Shown here in pieces: positions 36,703 to 45,445 of a stretch of DNA of 64,000 nt; the first letter of the stretch is position 1, and each line of letters starts with the position of its first letter. The stretch is taken from assembly GCA_965221855.1 (NCBI GenBank), contig CBDCSV010000006.1, positions 673,406-737,405 of the forward strand, in the 5' to 3' direction. The DNA is from JAJDXO01 sp965221855. GTDB taxonomy: Bacteria; Pseudomonadota; Alphaproteobacteria; Rhodospirillales; UBA2165. The notes under the pieces are model-generated. The model searched no databases, was not told where the DNA came from, and saw only the letters and a program-made list of their open reading frames with translations. Made by a program: the position numbers and the translations under genes.

Positions 36703-37494
36703 ATGAGCGGCGCGCCTTTCCCCGTCACCTACAACGAAGCCGGCGCCGATTCCGGGGGCCGGCCCGGGCTGATCTTCCTGCACGGGATCGGCGGCGACGC
36801 GGACGCCTTCCGGTTTCAGCTCGATCACTTCGCCGACGCCTACCATGCCGTGGCGTGGAACATGCCGGGCTACCGGGGCTCGGCGGCCATCGACCCGGTG
36901 ACGTTCCCCGGGCTCGCCGCCTCCTTGGCGGCGCTGCTCGATCATCTCGGCATGGAGACCGCCCATCTCGTCGGCCATTCCATCGGCGGCATGGTCGCCC
37001 AGGAAATGGCCGCCACGTATCCCGAACGGATCGCGAGCCTGGTGCTCGCCCAGACCAGCCCGGCGTTCGGGCGTCCCGACGGGGATTTCCAGAAGAAGTT
37101 CGTCGCCGACCGGCTGGGCCCGCTGGACGAAGGCCGGGGCATGGAGGACATTGCCGGCGAGGTGATCCGGACCATGTTTCCAACCGGCGCCGACCCCGAG
37201 GCCGTCCGCCTTGCCCGGGACGCCATGGCGGCGGTGCCCGAGGACACCTACCGGGCGGTGGTCCGGTGCCTGGTCACCTTCGACCGGCGCGACAACCTCG
37301 GCCGGATCGGCGCGCCGACCCTGGTGTTGGCGGGGGAGAAGGACGCCAACGCGCCCGCCGGCATGATGGAAAAAATGGCCGGCAAAATTCCCGGCGCCAA
37401 GTATCACTGCATGCCCGGCGCCAACCACTTGGCCAATCTCGAATGCCCCGATCTGTTCAACGGGGCGATCCAGCAGTTTCTCGACCAGATCTAG
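36703..37494 (+). CDS. Alpha/beta hydrolase
   Basis: Alpha/beta-fold hydrolase of 263 residues. The nucleophile is Ser93 in GHSIGGM; the oxyanion region is HGIGGDADAF; the acid is probably the Asp in LAGEKDANAPAG and the His is in GANHLANLE. Overall similarity is to enol-lactonase, esterase and NicD-type deformylase hydrolases. Its position 7 bp after the NicX-like gene makes a deformylase or ring-fission-product hydrolase the natural guess, but this is inference from context. The acyl-CoA dehydrogenase gene starts 12 bp later, preceded by AGGGAGGGTCCCC. Confidence 0.88.
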   Translation: MSGAPFPVTYNEAGADSGGRPGLIFLHGIGGDADAFRFQLDHFADAYHAVAWNMPGYRGSAAIDPVTFPGLAASLAALLDHLGMETAHLVGHSIGGMVAQEMAATYPERIASLVLAQTSPAFGRPDGDFQKKFVADRLGPLDEGRGMEDIAGEVIRTMFPTGADPEAVRLARDAMAAVPEDTYRAVVRCLVTFDRRDNLGRIGAPTLVLAGEKDANAPAGMMEKMAGKIPGAKYHCMPGANHLANLECPDLFNGAIQQFLDQI

Positions 37495-37506
37495 GGAGGG
37501 TCCCCA

Positions 37507-38763
37507 ATGGCGACCGCGAACGACCGACTCGACGCCCCCATGTACGATCCCAAGGCGTGGCGGCTGAACAAAAAGCAGGCGGACCTGACGGCGAAGGCGC
37601 GGCAACTGGGCCGGGAGAAATTCGCCGCCCGGGCCGACAAGTGGGACCGGGACGCCATCTTCCCGATGGAGAACTACAAGGACCTCCACAAGTCGAAGCT
37701 GCTGGGCATCTGCGTGCCGTCCGGGAACGGCGGCATCGGCGCCGATTACATGACCTACATGCTGACCGCCGCCGAGATCGGGCGCTATTGCGGCACCACG
37801 TCGCTGACCTGGAACATGCACGTCAGTTCCTGCCTGTGGACCGGCGACCTCGCCGACGACCTCAAGATGACGGCGGCCCAGCGCAAGACCCACAACCGCC
37901 GGCGGGCCATCCACTACAAGCGGATCGTCAAGGACGGCGCGATCTACGCCCAGCCGTTTTCCGAGGGCGGCGCGGCGGCGGCGGGGACGGCCCCCTTCGG
38001 CACCACCGCGACCAAGGCCGACGGCGGCTGGCTGATCAACGGCAAGAAGATCTTCGCATCCCTGGCGGGCTCCGCCGACTATTACGGCGTGCTGTGCACC
38101 GAGAAGAAACAGAACCTGTCCCGGCGGGACACCATGTACGTGGCGGTGCCGGCGGACGCCGAAGGGGTCAGCGTGGTCGGCGACTGGGATCCCCTGGGCA
38201 TGCGCGGAACCGTCAGCCGCAATCTCCTGTTCGACAACGTGTTCGTCAGCAACGACGAACAGCTGATGCCCAAGGGGATCTATTTCGCGGCGGCGACAAG
38301 CTGGCCGCACATGTTCCTGACCCTGACGCCCACCTATATGGGCATCGCCCAGGCGGCCTATGATTTCACCGTCAAGTATCTGCGCGGGGAGGCGCCGGGC
38401 ACGCCGCCGGTGAAGCGGCGGATGTATCCGACCAAGCAGCTGGCGGTGGCCAACATGCACATGATGCTGGAGCAGACCAAGTCGGTGTGGTTCCAGGCGA
38501 TTGCCGAGGCCGGCCCCAACCCGAGCAAGGAGCAGGTGCTCAGGGCCTATACGGCGCAATATGCGGTGATGGAGAATTCCAACGAACTGTGCCGCATGGC
38601 GATCCGCACCTGCGGCGGGCAATCCATGCTCAAGAGCCTGCCGCTGGAGAGGCTCTACCGGGACAGCCGCTGCGGCGCCCTGATGCTGCCGTGGACGGCG
38701 GAGATTTGCCAGGACCGCCTCGGCCGCGAAGCCCTCTACAACAGGGGCGAGGAGGACGAGTGA
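37507..38763 (+). CDS. Acyl-CoA dehydrogenase family protein
   Basis: Flavin-dependent acyl-CoA dehydrogenase-type protein of 418 residues. Blocks: LLGICVPSGNGGIGADYMTYMLTAAEIGRYC in the N-terminal helical domain, YAQPFSEGGAAAAGTAPFGTTATKADGGWLINGKKIFASLAGSADYYGVLC in the beta domain, and a C-terminal four-helix region ending RMAIRTCGGQSMLKSLPLERLYRDSRCGAL. The catalytic Glu position is not obvious in my reading. It sits in an apparent operon between the alpha/beta hydrolase and acyl-CoA ligase genes; its stop overlaps the ligase GTG start. It probably acts on the CoA ester made by that ligase. Confidence 0.9.
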   Translation: MATANDRLDAPMYDPKAWRLNKKQADLTAKARQLGREKFAARADKWDRDAIFPMENYKDLHKSKLLGICVPSGNGGIGADYMTYMLTAAEIGRYCGTTSLTWNMHVSSCLWTGDLADDLKMTAAQRKTHNRRRAIHYKRIVKDGAIYAQPFSEGGAAAAGTAPFGTTATKADGGWLINGKKIFASLAGSADYYGVLCTEKKQNLSRRDTMYVAVPADAEGVSVVGDWDPLGMRGTVSRNLLFDNVFVSNDEQLMPKGIYFAAATSWPHMFLTLTPTYMGIAQAAYDFTVKYLRGEAPGTPPVKRRMYPTKQLAVANMHMMLEQTKSVWFQAIAEAGPNPSKEQVLRAYTAQYAVMENSNELCRMAIRTCGGQSMLKSLPLERLYRDSRCGALMLPWTAEICQDRLGREALYNRGEEDE

Positions 38764-40286
38764 GCGACGACATCTCCGGCTGGATCGAGACCCACGCCGG
38801 ATTCACGCCCGACAAGGTCGCCTTCGAGCATGCGCGGGGCGAGGTGACCTACGCCGAGTTCGCCGGTGAGATTCGGGCCTATGCCCGGATGCTCAAGCAC
38901 CGCCTCGGCGTCGGCCGCGGCGACCGGATCGCCTATCTCGGCCCCAACACCGCCGAATATTTGTTCCTGTTCTTCGCCGCGGCCCGGCTGGGGGCCATGT
39001 TCCTGCCGCTCAACTGGCGCCTGGCGGCGGCGGAGCATGCGTACATTCTCAGGGACTCGGGCGCCAAGGCGGTGTTCTGCGACGACGAGTATCTCGATCA
39101 CGCCGAGGGGTTCAGGATCGATTTCCCGGACACCGCCTTCGTCGACTGCCGCGGCACCGCATCCCGCTACGGCTGGCACCTTCTGGAAGAAGAACTGTCG
39201 CTCGCCGACGGCGACGACCACAACCCCCATGTGGGCGCCGACGCGCCGTTTCTGCTGGTCTATACCTCGGGCACGACGGGCCGGCCCAAGGGCGCGGTGC
39301 TGACCCAGGAAGCCATCCACTACAACGCTCTCAACTGCGTTCATGCCGCCGACATTCGGAGCGGCGACAGGATCCTGGTGTGCATCCCCCTGTTTCATGT
39401 CGGCGGTCTCAACATCATGCTGACCCCGGGGCTCTATCGCGGGGCGTCCATCGTCCTGCACGAGCGGTTCGATCCCGGCGACGCCCTGCGGAGCATCAAG
39501 GACGACCGGATCACCCTGATCATCGCGGTGCCGGCGGTCATGCAGGCGATGATGGGGCATCCCGATTGGGAAAGCGCCGATCTGTCCTCGCTCCGGCAGA
39601 TGACCACGGGCTCGACCATCGTGCCGGTGGCGATGATCCAGCCGTTCCTCGACCGGGGCATGGCCGTCTGCCAGCTTTACGGCACCACCGAAACGGCGCC
39701 CGGCGCCATCTACCAGCTGGCCGCCGACGGCTACCGCAAGCCGGGCTCCATCGGCAAGCCGGCCCTTCACTGCGAAGCGCGGATCGTCGGCGAAGACGGC
39801 GCCGACGTGACGCCCGGCGAGTCCGGCGAAATCCTCATCAAGGGCAAGAGCATCCTCTACGAATATTGGGGCAACGAGGAAGCGACCCGGGAGTCCATCC
39901 GGGACGGCTGGTTCCATACCGGCGACGTGGGCTACCGGGACGAGGACGGCGACTACTGGGTCAACGACCGCCTCAAGGACGTGATCATTTCGGGCGGCGA
40001 GAACATCTACCCGGCGGAAGTGGAGCAGGTACTGTACGACATGGACGAGGTGGAGGACGCCGCGGTGGTCGGCCGCCCGGACGAGAAATGGGGCGAGGTG
40101 CCGGTGGCGGTGATTTCGCTCCGCGACGGCGCGGCCCTGGACAAGGAGACGGTGACCGGGCGGTTCGACGGCGTGCTGGCCCGCTTCAAGCACCCGAAGG
40201 ACGTGGTCTTCGTCGACGAATTCCCGCGCAACGCCATGGGCAAGATTCTCAAGTACGAGCTGCGCGGCCTCGTGGCGGGCGGCTGA
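38760..40286 (+). CDS. AMP-dependent acyl-CoA synthetase/ligase
   Basis: ANL-superfamily acid-CoA ligase of 508 residues, activating a carboxylic acid as acyl-AMP then acyl-CoA. ATP-binding P-loop-like motif VYTSGTTGRPKGAVLT; the A5 region QLYGTTETAPG; the A7-A8 region GWFHTGDVGYRDEDGDYWVNDRLKDVIISGGENIYPAEVE; and the catalytic Lys in FPRNAMGKILKYELR. I place the start at GTG 38760, overlapping the upstream TGA (GTGA) with AGGAGG eight bases before; the longer open frame upstream is a shadow of the dehydrogenase gene. The chain-length class cannot be read from sequence. Confidence 0.95.
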   Translation: MSDDISGWIETHAGFTPDKVAFEHARGEVTYAEFAGEIRAYARMLKHRLGVGRGDRIAYLGPNTAEYLFLFFAAARLGAMFLPLNWRLAAAEHAYILRDSGAKAVFCDDEYLDHAEGFRIDFPDTAFVDCRGTASRYGWHLLEEELSLADGDDHNPHVGADAPFLLVYTSGTTGRPKGAVLTQEAIHYNALNCVHAADIRSGDRILVCIPLFHVGGLNIMLTPGLYRGASIVLHERFDPGDALRSIKDDRITLIIAVPAVMQAMMGHPDWESADLSSLRQMTTGSTIVPVAMIQPFLDRGMAVCQLYGTTETAPGAIYQLAADGYRKPGSIGKPALHCEARIVGEDGADVTPGESGEILIKGKSILYEYWGNEEATRESIRDGWFHTGDVGYRDEDGDYWVNDRLKDVIISGGENIYPAEVEQVLYDMDEVEDAAVVGRPDEKWGEVPVAVISLRDGAALDKETVTGRFDGVLARFKHPKDVVFVDEFPRNAMGKILKYELRGLVAGG

Positions 40287-40287
40287 C

Positions 40288-40383
40288 CCCCCCCTCACCC
40301 AGCCCACCGGCACCGCATCGTAACACCGATCAATACACACAAGGGTCAGGGTGAGGGGGTCATAAAATATGAGGGTGAAGGGG
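40288..40383 (+). repeat. GC-rich repeat, short variant
   Basis: Starts CCCCCCTCACCCAGCCC and ends GGGTCAGGGTGAGGGGGTCATAAAATATGAGGG, keeping the outer ends of the family but lacking the inner GGGGAGAGGG hairpins. It separates the convergent ligase and CoA-transferase genes. Confidence 0.65.
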
Positions 40384-40446
40384 TATTCCATACCCCGTCC
40401 GCATGGTCGAAAATATCGGCCTCGATGGCGATGCCGTTGGCGCCGG

Positions 40447-41127
40447 TCATCGCAGGTCCGGCGCCTCCAGGGGCCGCCAGTCGTTGGCCAGGGTCAGCGG
40501 GGCGTCCGTGCGCGCCTGCAGGCCTTCCAGGGACAGGTCCTCGATCTTCTCCCGCACCACGAGGCCGTCCGGGGTGACGTCGATGATGGCGAGATCGGTG
40601 TAGATGCGGTTCACGGACTTGGGCCCGGTGAGGGGGAGCGTGCACTCGCGGACGATCTTGGGCGCGCCGTCCCTGCCGTTGTGCTCGCATATGGCCCAGA
40701 CGTTTTTGGCGCCGGCGGCGAGGTCCATGGCGCCGCCGACGGCGGGCGCGGTGGGGGCGCCGGGGAGCCGCCAGTTGGCCAGGTCGCCGTTCTCGGCCAC
40801 CTGATAGGCGCCGAGAACCGCGATATCCAGATGTCCGCCGCGGATCATGATGAAGCTGTCGGCGTGGTGGAACATGGCCGCGCCGGGCACCAGCGACACG
40901 GGCTGCTTGCCCGCATTGGTGAGGTCGTCGGGCCTTATGCTATCGGTCTCGTCCTTGGGCTTCATGCCGAGCACGCCGTTTTCCGAATGGAAGACGATCT
41001 CGCGGCCGGCCGGCGCATGATCGAGCACCAGCAGCGGGATGCCGACGCCCAGATTGACGTACGACCCCTCGGCGATATCCCGGCCGAGGCGCCAGGCCAT
41101 CTGGCTGCGCGTCAAACCCTCAGCCAT
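40447..41127 (-). CDS. CoA-transferase subunit B (3-oxoacid type)
   Basis: Beta subunit of a class I CoA-transferase, 226 residues. The catalytic Glu49 lies in HSENGVLGM. The N-terminal LTRSQMAWRLGRDIAEGSYVNLGVGIPLLV and the GGHLDIAVLGAYQVAENGDLANWRLPG block match 3-oxoadipate or 3-oxoacid CoA-transferase subunit B. The ATG at 41127 overlaps the end of subunit A (stop at 41120), which fits translational coupling. It pairs with the upstream A gene to exchange CoA between an acid and succinyl-CoA or acetyl-CoA; the substrate is not defined here. Confidence 0.93.
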   Translation of the reverse strand: MAEGLTRSQMAWRLGRDIAEGSYVNLGVGIPLLVLDHAPAGREIVFHSENGVLGMKPKDETDSIRPDDLTNAGKQPVSLVPGAAMFHHADSFIMIRGGHLDIAVLGAYQVAENGDLANWRLPGAPTAPAVGGAMDLAAGAKNVWAICEHNGRDGAPKIVRECTLPLTGPKSVNRIYTDLAIIDVTPDGLVVREKIEDLSLEGLQARTDAPLTLANDWRPLEAPDLR

Positions 41128-41800
41128 CGGACGCACCGCCCGGAATTTCCACCACCCGGTCGACGAAAATGCTGGGCGTCACGATGGTTTCCGGGTCCAT
41201 CCCGCCCATGGGGACGCATTTTTCCACCTGCGCGATGGTCAGCGGGGCGCCCATGGCCATGACCGGATTGAAGTTCCGCGCCGACAGCCTATAGCTCAAG
41301 TTTCCCCAGCGGTCGGCGCGCTCGGCCTTGATCACCGCCACGTCGCCCTTGATCGCGTGTTCCATGACGAACGCCCGGCCCTCGAACTCGCGGTGTTCCT
41401 TGCCCTCGGCGAGTTCGGTCCCGGCGCCGGTCGGCACGTAGAAGGCGGGAATGCCGGCGCCGCCCGCCCGGACCCGTTCGGCGATGGTGCCCTGGGGGAC
41501 GATCTCCAGCTCGATCGCCCGCCGCCCGTACAGTTCCTCGAAGGCGACGGAGCCCGGCACCCGCGGAAACGAACACACCAGTTTCCGCACGCAGTCGCCG
41601 GCCAGCAGCCGGCCGATGCCATGCTCGCCCGACCCGCCGCCATTGGCGACGATGGTGAGGTCCCTCAGGCCCTTGGCGGCGATGGCGTCGAGGAGGTCCA
41701 TGGGCTCGCCCGTCTGGCCGAAGCCGCCGACCAGGATGACGGCGCCGTCCCCGATCCCCTCGACGGCTTCCGCCGCACTCTTGCATTGCTTATCGATCAT
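41120..41800 (-). CDS. CoA-transferase subunit A (3-oxoacid type)
   Basis: Alpha subunit of the class I CoA-transferase, 226 residues, with the family features GDGAVILVGGFGQTGEPMDLLDAI, ANGGGSGEHGIGRLLA and GIPAFYVPTGAGTELAEGKEHREFEGRAFVMEHAIKGDVAVIKAERADRWGN. It ends in 3-oxoacid-type sequence. It is transcribed divergently from the DUF35 gene and followed by the overlapping subunit B gene. It probably serves the same catabolic route as the ligase and thiolase nearby. Confidence 0.93.
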   Translation of the reverse strand: MIDKQCKSAAEAVEGIGDGAVILVGGFGQTGEPMDLLDAIAAKGLRDLTIVANGGGSGEHGIGRLLAGDCVRKLVCSFPRVPGSVAFEELYGRRAIELEIVPQGTIAERVRAGGAGIPAFYVPTGAGTELAEGKEHREFEGRAFVMEHAIKGDVAVIKAERADRWGNLSYRLSARNFNPVMAMGAPLTIAQVEKCVPMGGMDPETIVTPSIFVDRVVEIPGGASDG

Positions 41801-41876
41801 TTTTTTCGGACCTTGTGGGGAGAACGTTGGCCATGGCGGGCGGCCGAGTCAACTCCGGTCGCCGAAGGGGGGAAAC

Positions 41877-42272
41877 ATGAGCGGCAACCGGACCTTCGCC
41901 AGCCCGGGTCCCGACGCGGTTTATCAAGCGGCGCTGGAGAGCGGCACGTTCCGAATCCAGAAATGCGGCGGCTGCGGGAGCCACATCTTCTATCCCCGGG
42001 CGATTTGCCCGGCCTGCGGCTCGGCGGACCTCGGCTGGGTGACGGCGTCCGGCAAGGGCACCGTCTATTCGACCACAATCGTCCGGCAGAAGCCGGAGCG
42101 GGGCGGCGATTACAACATCTGTCTCGTCGACCTGGAGGAAGGGCCGCGGCTCATCAGCCGGGTCGTGGACGCGCCCCCCGAAGAAGTCCGGATCGGCCGG
42201 TCGGTGGAGGCCTTCATCGGCGACCTGGACGAGGAGAAGGCCGTCCTGTTCCGGCTGGCGGAGGCCGGCTGA
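41877..42272 (+). CDS. Zn-ribbon/OB-fold (DUF35) protein
   Basis: A 131-residue acyl-CoA-associated protein of the DUF35 family: an N-terminal zinc ribbon with two CxxC pairs (KCGGCGS and CPACGS) then an OB-fold. These proteins usually partner a thiolase or HMG-CoA synthase-like protein and help channel acyl-CoA. The ATG at 41877 follows AGGGGGGAAAC, a good ribosome site. Its TGA overlaps the ATG of the thiolase gene, consistent with a complex between the two products. Confidence 0.93.
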   Translation: MSGNRTFASPGPDAVYQAALESGTFRIQKCGGCGSHIFYPRAICPACGSADLGWVTASGKGTVYSTTIVRQKPERGGDYNICLVDLEEGPRLISRVVDAPPEEVRIGRSVEAFIGDLDEEKAVLFRLAEAG

Positions 42273-43429
42273 TGGCGCACATGCTGCGCGGCGCCGCGGC
42301 CATTGTCGGGCTCGGCCTCACCGAATTCGGCACCTTGCCCGAACGCTCTCATCTGGAGGTGATGGCGGAGGCGGCCCACGGGGCGCTTTCCGACGCCGGC
42401 CTGACCGTCAAGGATGTGGACGGGCTGTTCGTCTCCAATTTCGCGAGCCCGTTCCTGGCGCTCCAGTCGGCGGAGTATCTGGGGATCGACCCGGCGGTTC
42501 TCGACGGCACCAATATCGGCGGCTCGACATTCGTCAGCCATGTCCAGGCCGCCGCCATGGCGCTGACGACCGGCCTCTGCAATGTGGCGCTGATCGCCTA
42601 CGGATCGACGGCGCGGTCGGGCGGGCGCGCCGGACAAGGGCGGGTACCGCAGGTCCGGACGCCCTACGAAGACGTCTACGGCCCCCGCAATCCCATCGGG
42701 TCGTACGCCATGGCGGCGGCGCGCCACATGTACGAATTCGGCACCACGCGGGACCAGCTTTCCTCGGTCGCCGTTTCGGCCAGGGCATGGGCCGCGAAAA
42801 ACCCCCGCGCCGAGATGCGAGAGCCGATCACCGTCGAGGACGTGGCCAATGCCCGGATGATCTGCGATCCGTTCACCGTGCTGGATTGCTGCCTGGTCTC
42901 GGACGGCGGGGCGGCAATCGTCATGGTTCGGTCCGAGAGGGCCGGAGATTTCCCCAAGCCGCCGGTTTACCTCCTCGGCATCGGCGTGGCCATGACCCAC
43001 GACCAGATCGCCCAGATGCCGGACATTACGGTGACCGCGGTCGCCAAGGCCGCGCCCCGGGCGTTCGCGATGGCGGAGGTTTCCCGGGACGACGTCGACG
43101 TGATGGAGTTCTACGACGCCTTCACCATCAACACGATCCTGTTCCTGGAGGATCTGGGCTTCTGCGCCAAGGGCGAGGGGGGCGCGCTGGTGGAATCGGG
43201 CGCCATCGCGCCCGGCGGCCGCTTGCCGGTCAACACCAACGGCGGCGGGCTGAGCTGCGTCCATCCGGGCATGTACGGCCTGTTCACCGTCGCCGAGGCG
43301 GTCGAGCAGTTGAGGGGCGAGGCGGAGGGCCGCCAGATCGAAGGCGCGGAGATCGCGCTCTGCAACGGCAACGGCGGCAAGCTGTCGTCGCAGGTGACCG
43401 CCATCTTCGGCACCGGGGCGGCGGTTTAG
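42272..43429 (+). CDS. Thiolase family protein (lipid-transfer/SCP2-type thiolase)
   Basis: Thiolase-like protein of 385 residues, of the type that pairs with DUF35 proteins. Sequence AAIVGLGLTEFGTLPERSHLEVMAEAAHGAL at the start, PFTVLDCCLVSDGGAAIVM in the middle, and VNTNGGGLSCVHPGMYGLFTVAEAVEQLRGEA near the end match the SCP-x/thiolase family. The N-terminal active Cys of ordinary thiolases (at about 90) is not evident: the region reads TNIGGSTFVSHVQAAAMALTTG, so this may be a non-decarboxylating or non-thiolytic relative. Its stop overlaps the convergent ABC gene stop by four bases. Confidence 0.88.
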   Translation: MAHMLRGAAAIVGLGLTEFGTLPERSHLEVMAEAAHGALSDAGLTVKDVDGLFVSNFASPFLALQSAEYLGIDPAVLDGTNIGGSTFVSHVQAAAMALTTGLCNVALIAYGSTARSGGRAGQGRVPQVRTPYEDVYGPRNPIGSYAMAAARHMYEFGTTRDQLSSVAVSARAWAAKNPRAEMREPITVEDVANARMICDPFTVLDCCLVSDGGAAIVMVRSERAGDFPKPPVYLLGIGVAMTHDQIAQMPDITVTAVAKAAPRAFAMAEVSRDDVDVMEFYDAFTINTILFLEDLGFCAKGEGGALVESGAIAPGGRLPVNTNGGGLSCVHPGMYGLFTVAEAVEQLRGEAEGRQIEGAEIALCNGNGGKLSSQVTAIFGTGAAV

Positions 43430-44538
43430 ATCCGCTCGCCGGTTTCCGGGTCGAACAGTACGGCCTTGGACATATCGACGGAAAACCCGCTGGCCGAGCC
43501 GGTCCTGACCTCCGCGACGGCCGGCAGCCGGGCCGTCACCTCGACGCCGCCCAAGGCAATCATCGCCAGCATGTCGGGCCCTGTCGGCTCCGTCATATCG
43601 ACGGTGGCCGAGAAATAATCCAGGGCCTGCCCTTGGCCGTCTCCGGGCCGGCGGTCGCCGAACGCCTCGGGCCGCAAGCCGAGCAGGACCGGCGCGCCCA
43701 CCTTGGCGCGCAGGCGTTCCTCTGCGGCGGGCAGGGAGAAATTCAATGCGCCGTCGCCGTTCCGGTCCACCTGTACGCTCACGGCGCCGCCGTTCTCCGC
43801 CAGTTTGGCCGGAATCAGGTTCATCGACGGCGAACCCATGAAGCCCGCGACAAAGGCGTTCGACGGCGTGTCGTAAATGGCCTGGGGCGTATCCAATTGC
43901 TGAACCACCCCGTCCTTCATGACGGCGATGCGCGTCGCCAGGGTGATCGCCTCGATCTGATCGTGGGTGACGTAGACGATGGTGGTCCCCAGCCGCTGAT
44001 GAAGTTTCTTGATTTCGGTGCGCATTTCGACCCGCAGCTTGGCGTCGAGGTTGGAGAGCGGCTCGTCGAACAGGAAGATCTTTGGGTCGCGGACCAGGGC
44101 CCGGCCCATGGCGACGCGCTGACGCTGACCGCCGGACAGTTGGCTGGGCTTGCGGTCGAGAAGCGGCGATATCCGCAACAGATCGGCGACCCGGTCAAGC
44201 GCCTCGTCGATCTCGGCCGCCAGCGTCTTGCGGACCCGCATGCCGAAAGTGATGTTGTTGCGGACCGTCATGTTCGGATAGAGCGCATAGGACTGGAACA
44301 CCATGGCGATATCCCGGTCCTTGGGATGAACGTTGCCGACCGGTTTGTCGCCGATGAGGATCTCGCCGCCGGAAGCGCTCTCCAGCCCGGCGATGATATT
44401 GAGCAGGGTCGACTTGCCGCATCCCGATGGGCCGACCAGCACCATGAACTCGCCGTCGTCTATGGCGAAATCGATGTTCTTCAGGACCTCGTTCTCGCCG
44501 AACCGTTTCACCACGTTGCGGATTGTGAGGGACGCCAT
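43426..44538 (-). CDS. ABC transporter ATP-binding protein (sugar, MalK/UgpC-like)
   Basis: ATPase subunit of a carbohydrate ABC importer, 370 residues. Walker A GPSGCGKST, signature LSGGQRQRVAMGRAL, Walker B IFLFDEPLSNLDAKLR and H-loop VYVTHDQIEA are complete. The C-terminal TOBE-type regulatory domain (from about residue 240) is the MalK/UgpC kind that contacts sugar-transport permeases. The gene is the last of a four-gene minus-strand operon after two permease genes and starts 5 bases after the preceding stop. Confidence 0.95.
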   Translation of the reverse strand: MASLTIRNVVKRFGENEVLKNIDFAIDDGEFMVLVGPSGCGKSTLLNIIAGLESASGGEILIGDKPVGNVHPKDRDIAMVFQSYALYPNMTVRNNITFGMRVRKTLAAEIDEALDRVADLLRISPLLDRKPSQLSGGQRQRVAMGRALVRDPKIFLFDEPLSNLDAKLRVEMRTEIKKLHQRLGTTIVYVTHDQIEAITLATRIAVMKDGVVQQLDTPQAIYDTPSNAFVAGFMGSPSMNLIPAKLAENGGAVSVQVDRNGDGALNFSLPAAEERLRAKVGAPVLLGLRPEAFGDRRPGDGQGQALDYFSATVDMTEPTGPDMLAMIALGGVEVTARLPAVAEVRTGSASGFSVDMSKAVLFDPETGERI

Positions 44539-44542
44539 GTTT

Positions 44543-45445
44543 CTAACCTTTCACCGCGCCGGCGGTCAGGCCGCGGATGAAGTACCGCCCCGCCAGCACG
44601 TAGACCAGCAGCGTCGGCAGCCCGGTGATTATCGCCGAGGCCATGTCCAGATTGTATTCCTTCACCCCGGTCGACGAATTGACGATGTTGTTCAGGGCCA
44701 CCGTGATCGGCTGGCCGCCGCCGGCGGAAAACGACACCCCGAAGAGGAAGTCGTTCCAGATCTGCGTGAACTGCCAGATCACGGTGACCACGATGATCGG
44801 GATCGACAGCGGCAGCATGATCCGGAAGAAGATGGTGAAGAATCCGGCCCCGTCGATGGTCGCCGCCTTGACCAGCTCGTCGGGAATGCTGACGTAGTAG
44901 TTGCGGAAAAACAGGGTCGTGAAGCCGAGGCCGTAGACCACATGGACCAGGATCAGGCCGGGAACGGTTCCGGCCAGACCCAGGAAACCGAGCGTCCGCG
45001 CCATCGGCATCAGAACCACCTGGAACGGAATGAAGCAGCCGAACAGCATAAGCGCGAAGACCAGGTTGGCGCCCGGGAATTTCCATTTGGTCAGCACATA
45101 GCCGTTCAAGGCGCCGAGCAGCGTCGAGATGATCACCGCGGGCACCGTCATCTGAACCGAATTCCAGAAATAGCCCCGGAGCCCCTCGCACTGAATGCCC
45201 ACGCAGGCCGAACTCCAGGCCTTGAGCCACGGCGCCAGCGTCGCCTCCGCCGGCAGGCTCATCAGCCCGCCGAGCCGGATATCGTCGAGGGTCTTCAAGG
45301 ACGTGACGACCATGACGTAGAGCGGGGCCAGGAAATACAATATGAACAGCCCGAGAACGAGGTAGATGGCCGCGCGGCCGGCCAGGTGCCCCGCCGTATT
45401 GGCGCCGCCGATGGCGACGCCCTGATCGCCCGCACGATCATTCAT
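44543..45445 (-). CDS. Carbohydrate ABC transporter permease (MalG/GtsC-like)
   Basis: Inner-membrane permease of 300 residues with about six helices. The EAA loop contacting the ATPase is SIPDELVKAATIDGAGFFTIFFRIMLPLS. It follows the MalF-type permease in the operon and its start overlaps that gene's stop by eight bases. Assigned as the second permease of a sugar ABC importer by its EAA motif and position between the first permease and the ATPase. Confidence 0.93.
   Translation of the reverse strand: MNDRAGDQGVAIGGANTAGHLAGRAAIYLVLGLFILYFLAPLYVMVVTSLKTLDDIRLGGLMSLPAEATLAPWLKAWSSACVGIQCEGLRGYFWNSVQMTVPAVIISTLLGALNGYVLTKWKFPGANLVFALMLFGCFIPFQVVLMPMARTLGFLGLAGTVPGLILVHVVYGLGFTTLFFRNYYVSIPDELVKAATIDGAGFFTIFFRIMLPLSIPIIVVTVIWQFTQIWNDFLFGVSFSAGGGQPITVALNNIVNSSTGVKEYNLDMASAIITGLPTLLVYVLAGRYFIRGLTAGAVKG

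Noticed and set aside
36352..38622. 756-residue minus-strand open frame opposite the NicX/hydrolase/dehydrogenase genes
   Set aside because: It spans three genes with recognisable motifs on the plus strand and shows none itself.
20172..40383. Possible CRISPR array in the repeated intergenic DNA
   Set aside because: The repeats are dispersed palindromes of unequal spacing, not regularly spaced identical direct repeats with unique spacers; no cas genes are present.
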